Assembly (NCBI GenBank): GCA_032629725.1
Contig: JAFEVB010000008.1
Location: 744,001-808,000 of the forward strand
DNA from: Gremmenia infestans
Lineage: Eukaryota; Ascomycota; Leotiomycetes; Helotiales; Hamatocanthoscyphaceae
Direction: 5' to 3'
Length of the DNA stretch: 64,000 bases
Shown: piece by piece, positions 21,412 through 34,395 of the stretch
Position numbering within the stretch: the first letter of the stretch is position 1
Layout of the letters: each line of letters begins with the position of its first letter
Notes under the pieces: model-generated
Database searches by the model: none
Seen by the model: only the letters and a program-made list of their open reading frames with translations
Told to the model about the DNA's origin: nothing
Made by a program: the position numbers and the translations under genes

Positions 21412-23563
21412 ATGTCCACTCGGAGAGTCCCTCTGTCGAATAATCCCAATGCCGCCAATTCGCCATATCGCGCCTTGCAAAGCGCTGCCGCTAAGCAGAA
21501 ACGATCCTATGCCACCATACAACGCGAAGATGCATACGGACAACCTCCACCAGCAAAGAAGCAGATGCTGGATGTTCATCAGGTCTTGAGAACACCACCA
21601 CGCCAGCAGAGTGCCCAGTCCTCCGTCGAAGGTCGAGTGTTTACCAGGAAGTCCAATGCCTCGCAACAGTCCTCTTTCGAACGCAAACTAGTTGCAGCTA
21701 GAGACAAGCCTATCCAGCAGCAGGTAGTTACAAAGGCAGACAGGACATCGGAGGAGAATCTAGACACGATAAGGCAATGGCAGAAGCACTATCGGAAGAT
21801 CTTCCCGACGTTTGTCTTCTATTTCGAGAGTATACCCGAGGATGTTCGTCTGAAGTACACAAAGCAAGTGATTGCTCTCGGTGCAGTAAGTAGTTTTTTA
21901 CTAGGCAGGTCACCAACAAAGCATTTCTAACAACCTGTGTAGCGGGAAGAAAAGTTCTTTTCCAATGCCGTTACTCACGTTGTAACTACTCGAACCCCTC
22001 CAGCAGCAACCAGCCCAGCAGACGCAGCTGTAGCATCCTCCACTACGAACGAATCTACATCACAAAACAGCCAACCTCAGACTATTAATCCTTCTTTGCT
22101 TGACAGGTCATCTGAGACTACCAATGTACATTCAGAATCCTTTGGGACAAAAGGAAAATTCACATTCGAAGCACCTATTAGCAGAAGACTAGGACCTCAA
22201 GGCCATGAAGCCGAAGTCAAGAAACAGCACACACGTAATGCGGACGTGTTACACCGAGCCCGAGAATTGGGCATGAAGATATGGGCCCTTGAAAAATTAC
22301 AACGAATGATGACGACTATGTTTGATACGGACACTGGTTACCAGACAGCCCACGGGCATAATACCAGGAGTAACGCAGTACAGTCGACCAATGATCCTCG
22401 AAACACAGCGGACCTGCAACAGCTTCTGAGAAACGAGAGAATAAACGGACCTTCAGATCGAGACCCGACTGTGGTTACCAAGGAACTGAGTTTGTTTAAA
22501 GGACCTTTTATTTATGTTCACGATATTGATGAGAAACAACGGCCGATCATGGTACGAGAATATGCTAAAGTCTCGCACAAAGAGGACGGCGATTGGCCAC
22601 AGTTCCGGAGCGTGGCTAATGGCAAATGTCCATTTGTTGAAGAGGTTGATTATAGTAGGCGGGAAGCCGAGAAGGAGAAAGAATTGATCCGGCTTCAAAA
22701 GCAGCAGGAGAAAGAAAAGTCTATGGTTCCAAGGACTAGAGCTGCAGCAGCTGAAGCTTCCAAGATGCAACCACCAAGGGCCATTACTGGCAAGCGGGGT
22801 TTGTCCGAAATGGAAGACAGCGGGAACAGGAACATCACAGTCTCAACGAGACAATCCAATCCTTTTGCGCCTTCAAAGGCCTCTGTCCCCCATCGAACAG
22901 ACTCTGAAGCTTCATCTCGAGGAAATCAAAATGCTTTTGTCAGCCGTGCTGGAGCGGGACGCCTCTTTGGTGGAGAGCCTGTTGCATCAGGGGTGCAACC
23001 TTCGAACATCACTTCGGCGATCCGGTCACAAATGATCTCGTCAACAGCAGCTCAACCAGGAGCAAAGGCTGGAACCAGTAAGGAAGTCCATGGATTGCAG
23101 AGGAAAGTGCTCGAAAAAAACAGTGGCGGACCAGGCTCGCATGGATTGACCAGCTCGCACCGTATGACAGATCTCAATGCTACTGTCAGAGAAGAAACCA
23201 GACCATTGAGGCGCAAGGAGAAACTCGAACTTATTCATGAAGACACGAATCCTTCCGAGGCTGAAGACAATGCGAGGAAGATTGAGGCTACTCGCAAGGC
23301 AAAGGCTGTGCAGCAGAGGAAGATAGAGAAAAGAGATCCAAAGCCAGGATACTGTGAAAACTGCCAGGATAAGTTCGAAGACTTCGACGAGGTATGGTTC
23401 TTCCGCATTCTTATATTGGTACTGTCTCTAACATAAACCATAGCACGTCTTGTCTCGAAAGCACAGGCGATTTGCTGAAAAGGTCGAGAACTGGAAGGAT
23501 CTGGATGCTCTACTGAGCCAGCTCGGTCGACCTCTGCGAGAAGCCCAAGAGGACGACTATTAA
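21412..23563 (+). CDS. DBF4: DBF4/Dfp1, regulatory subunit of the CDC7 kinase
   Basis: Three exons, 21412-21885, 21943-23391 and 23444-23563, give about 680 residues. DBF4 activates CDC7 to phosphorylate the MCM helicase at replication origins. All three family motifs are visible: motif N, a BRCT-like region from about residue 120 (FPTFVFYFESIPEDVR, then NAVTHVVTTR after the intron); motif M near residue 350 (GPFIYVHDIDEKQRPIMVREY, FRSVANGKCPF); and the C-terminal DBF zinc finger near residue 630 with the CCHH ligands in GYCENCQDKFEDFDEHVLSRKH. Intron 2 splits that zinc finger between Glu and His. The long middle is low-complexity and charged, normal for the family. An upstream in-frame ATG exists, but 21412 begins the compact MSTRRVPLSNN terminus. 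Confidence 0.93.
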
Positions 23564-26500
23564 TTTTGTAACCATATTTGGCTCTCGGCAATCTAAATAT
23601 ACTGTCTCTGTGTTGCACTGTTTCTCGTCATCAAAGACGCCATCAACAAGCCCCGTTATCGATACTCCCTCGGCTGTTCCACCTTGTGCTGCCTCTCTCT
23701 TCAAGGCCATTTCATTGTGTTCATTCCTATGGCTTGTGAATGCGGGAGCAAAGCAGACTACTCTATCAACACGCTACAGGACATAATTTCTGGCTTTGTA
23801 CTTTTGGCTTTTGCTTTCGATTGTTTTTTACTTTGCGAATACCATTCTTCAACGCATTTCAGCCTGGCTTGTGTGCATTCGGGGCAGGAGCGGGCATTTT
23901 GGGGCTTGCATTTACATGGGCGTTACCCATTGACGCGTGGACTGGAATGTTATCATGTAACGAATGGCTGTCTGACTAACAAGAGTCCGGGCTATAGGTC
24001 TTGGGAAAGGCTGTTTATTAGTATCTCTGCAGTTGTACATATGTGATTGCTTTCACAGAAGGAACTACTAGAACTAATTTAACATTGCATGTTCTAGACT
24101 CCCCCGTGTGAAGTTTGTGTTTGGATTATCCCTGAAATAACACTCGAGCCTTATCCGCTGCAACGAGCCGGACCCCATTTCATATCAGAAGTCTAAGAGT
24201 ATGATTCAAGCCCTGATGAGAACACCATGACTCGTGTCATACGAGACGCGAGTAGATACCTACTCGTGTGTAGAGTAGGCCTAGTCTAAGGGGAGTGCTT
24301 ACTAAAGTGGCAGCTGAGGTCGGTATCTGTTCCGTGCGGTCAAGGCAATCTAGGCTTCCTCCTCCACGCTTCAATCACACGCTACAAGACTAGCTTTCCG
24401 ACTTAAGGTGAAAATAGGTCATCCCTCTCAACACTTACCAATTTTAATTTAGAAAAAAAAGACATCTTCTTTTTCGGGCGCATAAAAGACCCTTTTTCCA
24501 ACATTTCTGGGCTGCCCAGAAGAGTTGCTACACCCCAAACGAGTTAATATGGGAGCAGCCACATGGCACGCAACTTCTGCAGGAGCAGTCAGCTCTCGAG
24601 CAGGCAGTCTCGCTTAAGGCCGAGTCAAGACATAGATAGGTACATGATAAGACGCGGTACCGGGTCGTAAAGGAGGTGTGCGAAAATAGCATATTATTAT
24701 TTGGGAGCCGCGGGAAGGCCGGCGTTCAATTGGATGTGAGATTGGATTAGGAAGCTTAAGCTTACCAGCGTTACTGCACGCTCTAAAGTGAACTGCGGAG
24801 AAAACGGAGAAGACAGAAAGGAGAAAAGAAAAACGGGAGGATATCGTGAGATGGAGGAACTCCGGAGTACGGCGTGGCGGTTAATAGTGAGAAAGCCACG
24901 TGGGAATCCTCACCGAGGCTCACAACATGTTCCAGACAGAGTGTACGGAGTAAGTGTGGCGTTTTTCTTTGGAGACTCGTTCTAGAAGGGAAGCTGAACC
25001 TTCTATTAACTTTCCGTGCTTGGAGGGACTGCAGGTACGCGGCGACGAGGTGTTTGAGATGATGTCCTGATGCCCTTGCAGTCGATCGTCACGTACAGGT
25101 GGCTGCTGTTGCTTTGGGGAAGAAAAGGCGACGGTGGGTGTTATTCGGAGGTTTAATGGCGTGTTGCTCCTTTGAATAAGAAGCACATGGCAATTGATAG
25201 TAGTAAGTAGTCGAGATCGCGTTTATCGCGCGTTCTCGGCGGCAGGTTGAGTTACTATTATCATCGTAGATATCAAAGGCGTTTTGGCACCGAGATTTTG
25301 TAATGGATTTGGATTACTGTAACCACTCCTGAAAATCCTTCGCATTTCAACCAACAGTCGTGACGTTGAACAACCACCTACTTCTCAGCACGAGTAGATC
25401 TCGATGAAGATCATACGAACTGCAGTGCAATCCTCAAATTCCTTCGTCATCTGACCTTTCCCAGTCTCGTCTCAGCCTGAATATGGATATCCACGGAGTA
25501 GATCCGACCTCCTCAAATTATTGACGAGGAGTCAGATATACGCACCTGAAACAGCTAGGGTTAGTCTCAGCAAACTGGCCAAGATCTGGTTTTCAAAGAG
25601 ATCTGCATCTTGCCCCCAAGGATTAGGGTGTCCATCCGAGTCTATGTAGCAGGGATGAACGGAGAATAAGATCAAGCCGACTCGGCCTATGCTTACTCGC
25701 AGAGCAGAGCAGAGACAGAGAAAGTACACAACTTTAGCACAAGAACTTCAAGAACAAGAATGCAAAAAATGTTGAAATGCGCTTGTGGCATTTGACAGGA
25801 TACAAAATAGGGTTTGATCAGAGAACTGATGAATCCTAAACAAATATCAATAAGGTTACCTCCGTAGGCAGTTGTACTGCGTATGTATAACGCACAGGAA
25901 GTATACCAGTACTTCCCCGAACGGTCCGAACATGGATATTGCTCCTGTCCGATGTAGGTGAGGTGATGATTGACGAGTTCCATGAGCTGTACAGTACTGT
26001 AAGTAGCTGGGTAAGGTTATATCTGACGCAGTCTCTACGTACTCTCTCATATCGGCCCTCCCTGATACGACGAGCTCTCTGGAATAGGGGCTCCTGGGGT
26101 AAGGGGTTGTACAGTATCCGTTAACCGTGATAGCGTAGGAGATCCTAATTCCATAAACCTCAGTTTTTGACGTCTCGCAGGGGCATCTCTTGATGAGATG
26201 AGATTGACAAGCCTTCTAGAAAAAGGAATTCCTTTCTGACTGTGTCCTCCTATCCTAATTATGTACTCTAGGACCCCTCCCCTGGTGGAGGCGATCGAAA
26301 TCATGGCGTTTTCTAGCGGACTTCTAGGTCTCGAATCGGGTTACCCTCATGCTTGCCATGCGTTGCCCATGTTCCTCTCGTTTCCGCCCATGTGCTTAGT
26401 CCCTGCGAAAGGTCACTGGCCGTCCCATTCGCTACTATGGACAGGGACTCTATGAAGCTGTCCACTTGTTCAGTGCCCACAGCGGGCCAATCCCTCTGGG

Positions 26501-27150
26501 CTGGCCCTATGCGAGCTTTATAAAGCGACATGCCTGTCCCAGGGTGTTTGACTCTCATTTTCGGCTGTTCAGGACCAAGAACCATCATCTGCAACTTGGA
26601 GAGAAAAAGGAGAGAGAGAGGGGAGCGGAGCATCCATTATATCGTAATACGACAGAAACAACGACCCGACCCGACTAGCTACAGGCGGGAAAAAGGAAGG
26701 AGTGAAGTGAAGTCTCAGCATAGGCCGCTGGAAGAACGTTCCTCAATTCAAGGTCAATCAACAACCCCTTTGATCAACACTCGGATTCTATTCTGGTCGT
26801 GTGGCCTTGCCACCGCCATAATTCCGCCATAATTTCATTTCAGCAACACGGCCAACGGCATTTTTGTGTCTCAATCTTGATTGAAAAAGCATAGAAAAAC
26901 GTCGCTGCACAGCACTACACAATTCCTTATCGCTTGCTTATTTGCGTTGTTGAGGTTGTACTCCATACGGGCAATTGCAACCTCGAGATCGGCACCTTGC
27001 TCGCTTGCTAGCTACATTCACTCTTGCCTCCAAAAGCAACTCTCCTTGACTCCGCATGATCAATTGTCCTGCATCTACTAATATGCCTGTTGGCAACGAT
27101 ACTATTCAATTATTCTTCAGATAGACAGATCATTCGATTTCACCGCGCCA
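23564..27150. other. 3.6 kb gene-free stretch
   Basis: No frame shows a recognisable domain on either strand. The first 500 bp hold a 120-codon frame (23684-24046) that looks like DBF4 3' UTR. A short hairpin CGAGTAG/CTACTCG occurs at 24249-24266. The last 400 bp should be the promoter and leader of the kinase gene. The stretch is unusually long for this gene-dense window. Confidence 0.45.
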
Positions 27151-29279
27151 ATGGGGAATGGTCAAGGCAAGCCCGTGTGCTTTTCTGATGAAGGTACGTG
27201 GGGCTCTACGAAGAACTGTAGCCAGCAGCAAACTTCAATCATGCACGCCGCTGCGGTGGTCTATTATGCTTGTGTTCCCGAGTCCAGCTAATCATTGTGT
27301 GGTCTTGCAGTGAACCTGAACCACTTCCGGCTGTTACGAGTTGTAGGAAAGGGCGCCTTTGGGAAGGTTCGAATCGTGGAGCGGAAAGATACTGGATTGA
27401 CCTTCGCACTGAAGTACATCCGCAAAGATGAAGGTTGGGCTTTCAACTTCTGCGTCTACAAAAGATACTGATGGATTATTATGCAGTTGTTAGATCGGAA
27501 AGCGTGCGGAATATATTGCGAGAGCGGCGGATGTTGGAGTCCTTGAATTACCAATTCATCTGCAATATGCGATATAGTTTTCAGGACATCGAATACATGT
27601 AAGCAGTCGAAAAGCTCTAGCTTCGATCTCCGCTAATCTGGACCCGTTAGGTATCTTGTAGTCGATTTGATGAGTGGTGGAGATTTACGATTCCACATCT
27701 CGCGAAAGACGTTCACCGAGGACGCTGTTCGATTTTGGATTGCAGAGCTGGGTTGTGCTTTACGATATATCCATGGACAGGGAATAATACACAGAGACAT
27801 CAAGCCGGATAATGTTCTACTGGATTCCGAAGGGCATATACATTTGGCAGACTTTGTCAGTCAACCTCCTGCTATACTTGAAGAGAGGACGCCTACTAAC
27901 TTCTAGCAGAATGTTGCATCGGATTATGTAGGGAAGGCTCTTACTAGCAAGTCTGGCACTCTAGCATACCTTTCACCTGAAGTCTACTCAGGTACCGGGT
28001 ACGGACCGGGAGCGGATTGGTGGTCACTAGGCGTTTTGTTTTATGAGTGCATTTACAATAAGGTATGTACTGTGAAAATGCTGCTATCCATTTGGCTGAC
28101 ATGTTCTTTCTAGCGGCCATTCGAGGGAAGCACGCAAAGTGCTTTGTCCGCAGCAATCAAAAAGGCCAACCCCAATTTCCCCGTTACCGCACCACCAGTC
28201 TCAATGCCATGTTTGCATGCAATTAGTTCCGCACTTGAGGAGGATCCTAAAAAACGTATGGGGTCGATGAGTTTCGAGAGCTTCACCGATAATCCATTCT
28301 TCAGATGTTTAGATTTTGAGGCTCTAGAGAAGAAGGAAATCGAGCCTGTCTTCGTCCCAAATGCGGAGAAGACGAATTTCGATGCCACCTACGATCTTGA
28401 GGAGCTTCTATTAGAAGAAGCACCTTTAGAAGCTCGAGCCCGGAGACAGAAGCCGAGAGAGGAGCTCAAGGACAATGCAACGGACAAGGAAATCAGAGAG
28501 GATGAATTATACAAGATGATAGAAGCTCAGTTCTTGCCGTTCGATTACACAACTGCAGCCTACGAGAGGTTTGTACCATACCTTCCCTACCAGTCCTCCA
28601 ACTAACCATAGATAGATATGCTGGAGCATTAGATGCGAACTCTTCACCCGGCGACACTCCACATACGCATTCGCCTCCAACTACGCAGCCGCCACCAGTA
28701 CCACAAAGCAAATCCGAAGGAAGTCCCCTTGCCAGTACTACGTCCCAAGGATCAGCTCCCAGATCTATAGATGACCGACCATCTTCAAGAAAAGGAAAGC
28801 TCACTAAATCTTTGTCGAAATCACAACCATCTTCGCCGTCAGATTCCCCACCTGGCCAATCACACCTACAACCCAACGGGCAACAACGACAAAACGTAAT
28901 GGCGTCTCAACCAACCTCACATCCCCGACCAAACAACCACCGACACGCTTCCTCAAGATCCGAAATAGGCGTAGCCGCACCACTTTCACCCTATCAGGCC
29001 TCCTACAACCGACAACACCGCCCCTCAGGCACAAGAAAGGAGTCCCAAGGCGGCGGAGTACAAGTTGTCCTCGGTGAGGGTGGAAGCTGGTCCGAGCTAG
29101 CGAGAAAGGATGCTACATTACCAGCAGACGCCAACTTAATTGAAGCAGCGCAGAAACCAACGGGCATGCTCGGTTTCTTGAACAGAAAGCGAGGCAGAGG
29201 CCACAGTCCCAAACCACAAGAGCGCGGGATTCTGGGCAAGGAAGGCGCGAGGGTTGTCATTAGCAATGGTGTTTTATAA
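27151..29279 (+). CDS. AGC-family serine/threonine kinase of YANK (STK32) type
   Basis: Seven exons: 27151-27193, 27311-27433, 27487-27598, 27651-27855, 27910-28062, 28114-28568 and 28616-29279; 584 residues, all phases consistent. The protein starts MGNGQGK, a good N-myristoylation signal. The kinase domain has GKGAFGKV (Gly loop), FALKYIRKD (catalytic Lys), HRDIKPDN (catalytic loop), and DFNVASDY in place of DFG, which is the hallmark of YANK/STK32 kinases. SGTLAYLSPEV, the usual APE region, and ADWWSLGV follow. An AGC-like tail (FDATYDLEELLLEE) follows the domain. The last 200 residues are disordered and Pro/Ser/Gln-rich. The DFN junction is made by splicing intron 4 (GTCAGT donor). Substrates are unknown. 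It converges with the AP-1 gene across a 1.85 kb gap. Confidence 0.92.
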
Positions 29280-31130
29280 CAATCAACTCCCCCCCAGTCG
29301 CAACCCAAAGGAAAGAGCTCTGCGAAGAGTTTTGGCGAGCGAAGCTGGGGAAGAAAAGATAAAGCTTAAGGCTTGAGAACAGACGGAGAGATGAACAAAG
29401 AATAGGTTGGAGATCCTCTCACGAGGGGAAAATATGGGATGGTGGATCATTGCGCTTCTGTTTGATGGGATGTGAAATTGGTCGTCATTTATGGCATCTG
29501 CATTGTAATAACACAGCGAGCGGGAGTCGTTTGATTTTCTTTCCATCACGTTCACGGCGCATACGCATACGCCTACGCATAGTCATGTCGAGGCTTTTCT
29601 GATGAAGAGGAAAGAAGTGACGACAGACAGGAGGAAGAATTACTAGCTAATTTGCTTAGCGGACCGGAATCACTTTGGGCGGGTAGGTGGCCGTAGGTAC
29701 GTGATACCAGAGGTTGAATTAGATGATGGGTATTGGTGTTCTTGTAGATATGATGCCAAATATCAGTTGCTATTCGTAGATTTATTTTATTTAATGTGTG
29801 TGTCCTGAGGGGCGTTGTATTTGCTACCTAGGCAGAGATACTAATTAATAATACTCGTATGTTAGCTTCATTCATTGATTTACCTCATAGCTCTTCGGGT
29901 TCTTCATAAACGAACAACATCTCAATCAGAGTTATAGTTCTTTCAAGTAGGAATAGGTCATATATACTCTATCTAATTCTAGAAGCACTTATTCATTCCT
30001 TGGACTTCTTTCCCCCCCTCTGATTCTTTCCTTTTACCTAACCTCTTACACCTACACACCCTATCTACCTACCTACCTATCTATCTTCAAATACACATTC
30101 AGGTTCCCTTATTCCTCCCCCGTACCTTCTTTGTCCGTAACACAACACAACATATAAACATATAAACACACCATCCATACCCATACCCATATCCCTATCC
30201 CTATCCCTCCTCAAATCCTCAATACACCTCTATCCCCACCACCACGCACCTTACTTCCTCCTCTCCTTCCCTAAAACTCCCACATCCATTACCCACCACA
30301 GTACAACCAAGACCCCAAACATGTCCTTTAATAATGCATACCGTACCTTTTATCTACTGTGATACTTCCCATGAAAAGCGAACTGGTAGATAGATAGGTA
30401 GATAGAATGTAACAGCGCTTCTTGAGAAATAAAATAGGTTCGCTGGTTAATCAATTTGTTGGTTGGTTGGGCTTGGGAGAGGAATGAAGGGGTATAACGA
30501 AGGGGCAGGGCGGGAATGATGGATGTCATTTGAGAAATTGAGAGTATGTATGTTTTATTTTATTATGATTGCTATCTACCTTGTGCTTTATCGATCGAGA
30601 AGGGATTCTATTTCTCGCTCTTGCTCGTGGGTGTTTCAATTCATTCGGGATGAGAATTTATACTCACACATGATGTAAGTGAGGGAGGGGTAAATACATA
30701 TGTACATACATACATACATCTTAGAGATCCCTTAAAATTAGAGGTTGTATAAGATGTGGGGAAAGCTGGTCGGGCTGCAGACTTGGAATTAGGTCTAATG
30801 ACTCAACTCACTACTGCCGATTCGAGCTTCTGACGAGAGGAGAGTAGTGAAGAGACGTGTCTGATATTTCTGTAATGTAGCATAAAGTGTAGATGACGAA
30901 TCAAGTACAATAGAAACCATCAACTCCGAAAGCCAAACCCCAATCCAAATACATAAAGCATCATAAAAAGTCCCCCAATCCCACACCAATTACCCCTTCA
31001 AATAGAAGTGTTAATTCGGTCGACGCCTTGTCAATTGTGCAATTCATTTCTCCATACCCCGAGGCGAGATGCACAGGCCGTTTTAATATTGCGCCAATCC
31101 TAAAAACCAATGTGTTGTTGACATGCGCTT
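29280..31130. other. Gap with a strand-biased CT-rich tract and an orphan ATG
   Basis: No conserved gene is seen. From about 30005 to 30320 the plus strand is strikingly pyrimidine-rich, with CTAC, CCAT and CCCTAT repeats, like the leaders of well-expressed fungal genes. It ends in CAAACATGTCC, where the ATG at 30321 opens only 13 codons. The two flanking genes converge, so neither needs a promoter here. Confidence 0.4.
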
Positions 31131-33168
31131 CTAAACCTTGCTAGCAGCCTTGCCAGCCTTGTTGCTGTCCACGTATGAATTCATAATCTTGTTAAAATCC
31201 GATTCGTTGACCACGGCGCCAGTTTCGGAGCACTTGGCTTTCTTTTGTAGATCCTTGCATAGGACATCGAGATCGAACTCGCCTTCCTTAACCTTGGGGC
31301 ATGCTTGTAGACGATCCCTAAGTAGGTGCGTTAGAGATGGTTAATAGGCTATTCGGGAATGGGTCTTACCAGATTGTGTTACAGGTCAACAGCTTAGAAG
31401 TATCCTCGCCAGGGACAACCTCGTCATCTTCGTTCTGCTTCTCGTCAATTTGCGCCACGAGGTCTTTCTTGGCTGGAGCAGGGCTTGGTTCGGCATTGAA
31501 CGGGCTGTTGAAATCAGGCATGGCGAAGGCGTCGGTGAAGAAGCTGTCCCCGAAGTTGTCACCCGAGAGAATGTTCTCCTGTGGCTCGCGGTAATCGCCG
31601 AAAAGTTGTGGGTCGAATTGGTTGCCATTCTGTTGGGCGAACCAGTCGATGCCATTGATGTCGAGGGAAGGAGTATCAAGGTTTCCTGGGGAAGGTTCAG
31701 ACAGGGTACGGGGGATGGGATTGTTTGGATTGCCGCAAGCCATGTTGAGCTTATCGCAGAAGGTGAGCTCACCTGGGCCGAGCGTAGTATTTGGACAGTG
31801 TTCCTCTCCGATTGTAGTCAATGTAGGATCAGCAGTTTTGTTGTAGACTGGCGATTGCATAGAAGATGGTTCAGGAGAGGTACCACAAGACGAGCTTGGA
31901 CCTTGGTTTGAATTTGAGGATGCCGAAGGTGAGCTGTATGAGGTGTTGTGCCCGGTGCTCCCGTTACCATTGGCGGAATCTGTGCTTGATCTAGAGCCAT
32001 TCGACGTGTTGATAGCGTTGCCAAAGAAATCATATTCCGGACTCTTCCCCACAGTCTCAAGTATTGAGGGGCTGAAAAGACCGGAAAGACTAGACATATC
32101 ACCGTTGTCAAGCTTAGAAGGCGACTGGGTCAAGCCAGCCTTTGAACCATTGCTTGCTGTGTACTGCAATGACTGGTTCCGCGGGCTGACTGAGTCCTTG
32201 TCAGTAGGACTAGGCATATTAGTCTTTGGTGCTGTAGCAGTCGGTGAAGCCGATTGTCTGGCGCCATTAAGGATGGAGGTTTGAGCTGGAAGAGTGCCTG
32301 GAAAGCGGCCAAATCTAGGAAACTCAAACTGAAAGTTGACGTCGTTGGGGTTGCTGAGGCCTCCATTCAGACCCTTACCGGCAAGGTATGGTGGAAGTCC
32401 ATTGTTCAAGGATGAGCTCCGGGCGATTCCTCCGTTGGTGGAGACCCTCTTGCGATACTCGACCAATTCCACCGTCATCTTGTCTACTTGTGCACGTAGA
32501 ATACTATTTTCGTGGTTGGCAGACTCTGAAGCCTTCTGAAGGTCTTCAACCTTTGTCTCTAGATCCTTAAGGTGCTTCTCCTTGCGCTCCCGGAATGCTC
32601 GTTGAGCGGCACGGTTCTGAGCTTTGCGCTTCTATGAGAGAGCATCAGTTTCTAGTGCGATATGACGGAGACTATCGAGGGAACTCACAGAAGTAGGCTC
32701 GGACGTCAAAGGCTTTCTTCCGGGCTTCTTGGATGATTTCTCGTCGCTTTCTCTGCGTTTTCCACCTCCTTCCTCATCCTCGCCACCGTCATCATCAGGA
32801 TGGCTTCGCTTATCATGTGTATCTGCATCGCCATCGGACGAGCTTCCTGGCAAGTTTCCAATCATTTGTCCTTGAGAGTCGTTGCTGAAATCATAGTCGA
32901 AGCTTCCATCTCCATCAAACTCGTAATCGTAGTCAACAAAAGGGCTATCCTCAAAGCCGTTCACAGTTGCTGAACCGGGAGCCTGCAACGGCGACTCGGT
33001 AAAGGAGCCGGGAGCCATTGAGAACTGGTTGTCGGTCTTGGTTCTAGGGCTTTCTGTGGGTTTGGAGTTCTTGGTGTTGGAATTGAGAGCTGCAAAGAGA
33101 AGTTGTTCTTGTCGGGCGGAGAGCGTAAAGTTAGGGTTGATTGTCTTTGGCTGAGACGCGGTATCCAT
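31131..33168 (-). CDS. YAP1: YAP1/AP-1-like bZIP oxidative-stress transcription factor
   Basis: Three exons, 33168-32689, 32631-31370 and 31317-31131, give about 642 residues. The bZIP region starts right after intron 1: KRKAQNRAAQRAFRERKEKH is the Pap1/Yap1-type basic region, followed by a leucine zipper. An acidic, basic-patch-containing N-terminus precedes it (GGGKRRESDEKSSKKPGRKP). The two redox Cys-rich domains are present: an n-CRD with CDKLNMACGNP and a c-CRD with four Cys across the last intron (LLTCNTIW, QACPKVKEGEFDLDVLC, KKAKC). In this family, oxidation joins these Cys, masks the export signal and retains the factor in the nucleus, where it induces antioxidant genes. It diverges from the BSD gene. 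Confidence 0.95.
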
Positions 33169-34395
33169 GTAGTACTTAGCTGCGAGATAGGCAGATAAGC
33201 TTGTATTGAACGAGGTTGTGCGTTCAATTGAGACGCATTCCCTACACGTAGTTGACCGGAGGAGAAGAGGAAAAGGTGTTGTTGGTTGCAAGGTTTACGT
33301 AGATGTTTTTCTTTGGAGGTTGGAGTGGCGGAAGCAGCAAAGGCCCAAAGGCAAAGCGCAATTGTGTAGCGGGGGTATGTCAAGCCGAGAGCCCCTAGTA
33401 CTTACTCGTACAGTGCAGTGCAGTGCAGTGCTCTGCGGGATGATGACTCTGGGGGATTTACCTGTAGATGTGGGTTTCGTGGCCTCAAATAATATGTATG
33501 AGGTGGAATTTCTTGCCTGATTTTGCTAGTTCTTAGGACTAACTATTCCTACTCAGCATTGAATGGCGTGCATGGGTGGGGTGTTCGAGTCTTTCGAGAG
33601 GGTCGAGATGGATTTTAGTTAGGAGGGGTGCGATGTGATTATCAAGCAGTGGTGCAGGGGTACGGTACAGTACGTATGGAATTTACTGTAGAACTTAGAA
33701 GAAGTGGAAGTCTCCCGCCCTTCTACTTTTATTTTATCTCGTCTGATATCATGTGAATGCATCGCATCCTAATTGACCTACCAGCCAACCAATTTGTTCA
33801 TCTGCTCATCTGCCCATCTGCTCATACGGCTCTGCTCTAAATCCGATGACTCAGGCCTGCTCGATATATACTCGTAGTAGGAGCTGTCAGCTGCTAGTAC
33901 CAAGGTACTTCGTAGAGAGCCTATACTTGCTATATATATGGCAATAATCTAACTCCGTCCCGAGTGGCAAAGGCAAACTCCGAGTAAATTTACAAGTTTA
34001 CCAGGCCAGGTTCGGTATAAAGGGTATATCTCCGCCAACCCGTCCCGTTTCATGAATCTCGGACTTAGGGCGGCAGGAGAGTTAATCAACAAGAGAATAG
34101 TAACAGAGTTTTCAACAATCAATACATCCCTAAGTCGTACAGTTATATACTCAAGATATTCGTATACTACCGAGTACTTGGGGAAACTTAGATCCTCAAA
34201 GATGATTTCAGGACTTATCGCACGTGATACCCCTCTTCTGGAACTGCCGCTCACAAACAACGCTAAACCATTTCGGGTCATGGCGGAGCCGGTGAGCGTT
34301 GATGATCGCTCCATTGCTGCACCACAAGAACAGAGGTACGGAGTAGAGCGCCTTATATCACCTATCAACCCATAAATCCAAAAAACCACCTAGCA
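33169..34395. promoter_or_regulatory. Divergent spacer AP-1 factor / BSD protein
   Basis: About 1.2 kb without a supported gene. A CAGTG repeat occurs at about 33413-33431, and TCATCTGC/TCATCTGCCC words near 33797-33825. A long leader for the AP-1 gene is likely. Confidence 0.4.

Noticed and set aside
23684..24046. 120-codon plus-strand frame after DBF4
   Set aside because: No domain, no conserved pattern, overlaps another open frame, and lies where the DBF4 3' UTR should be.
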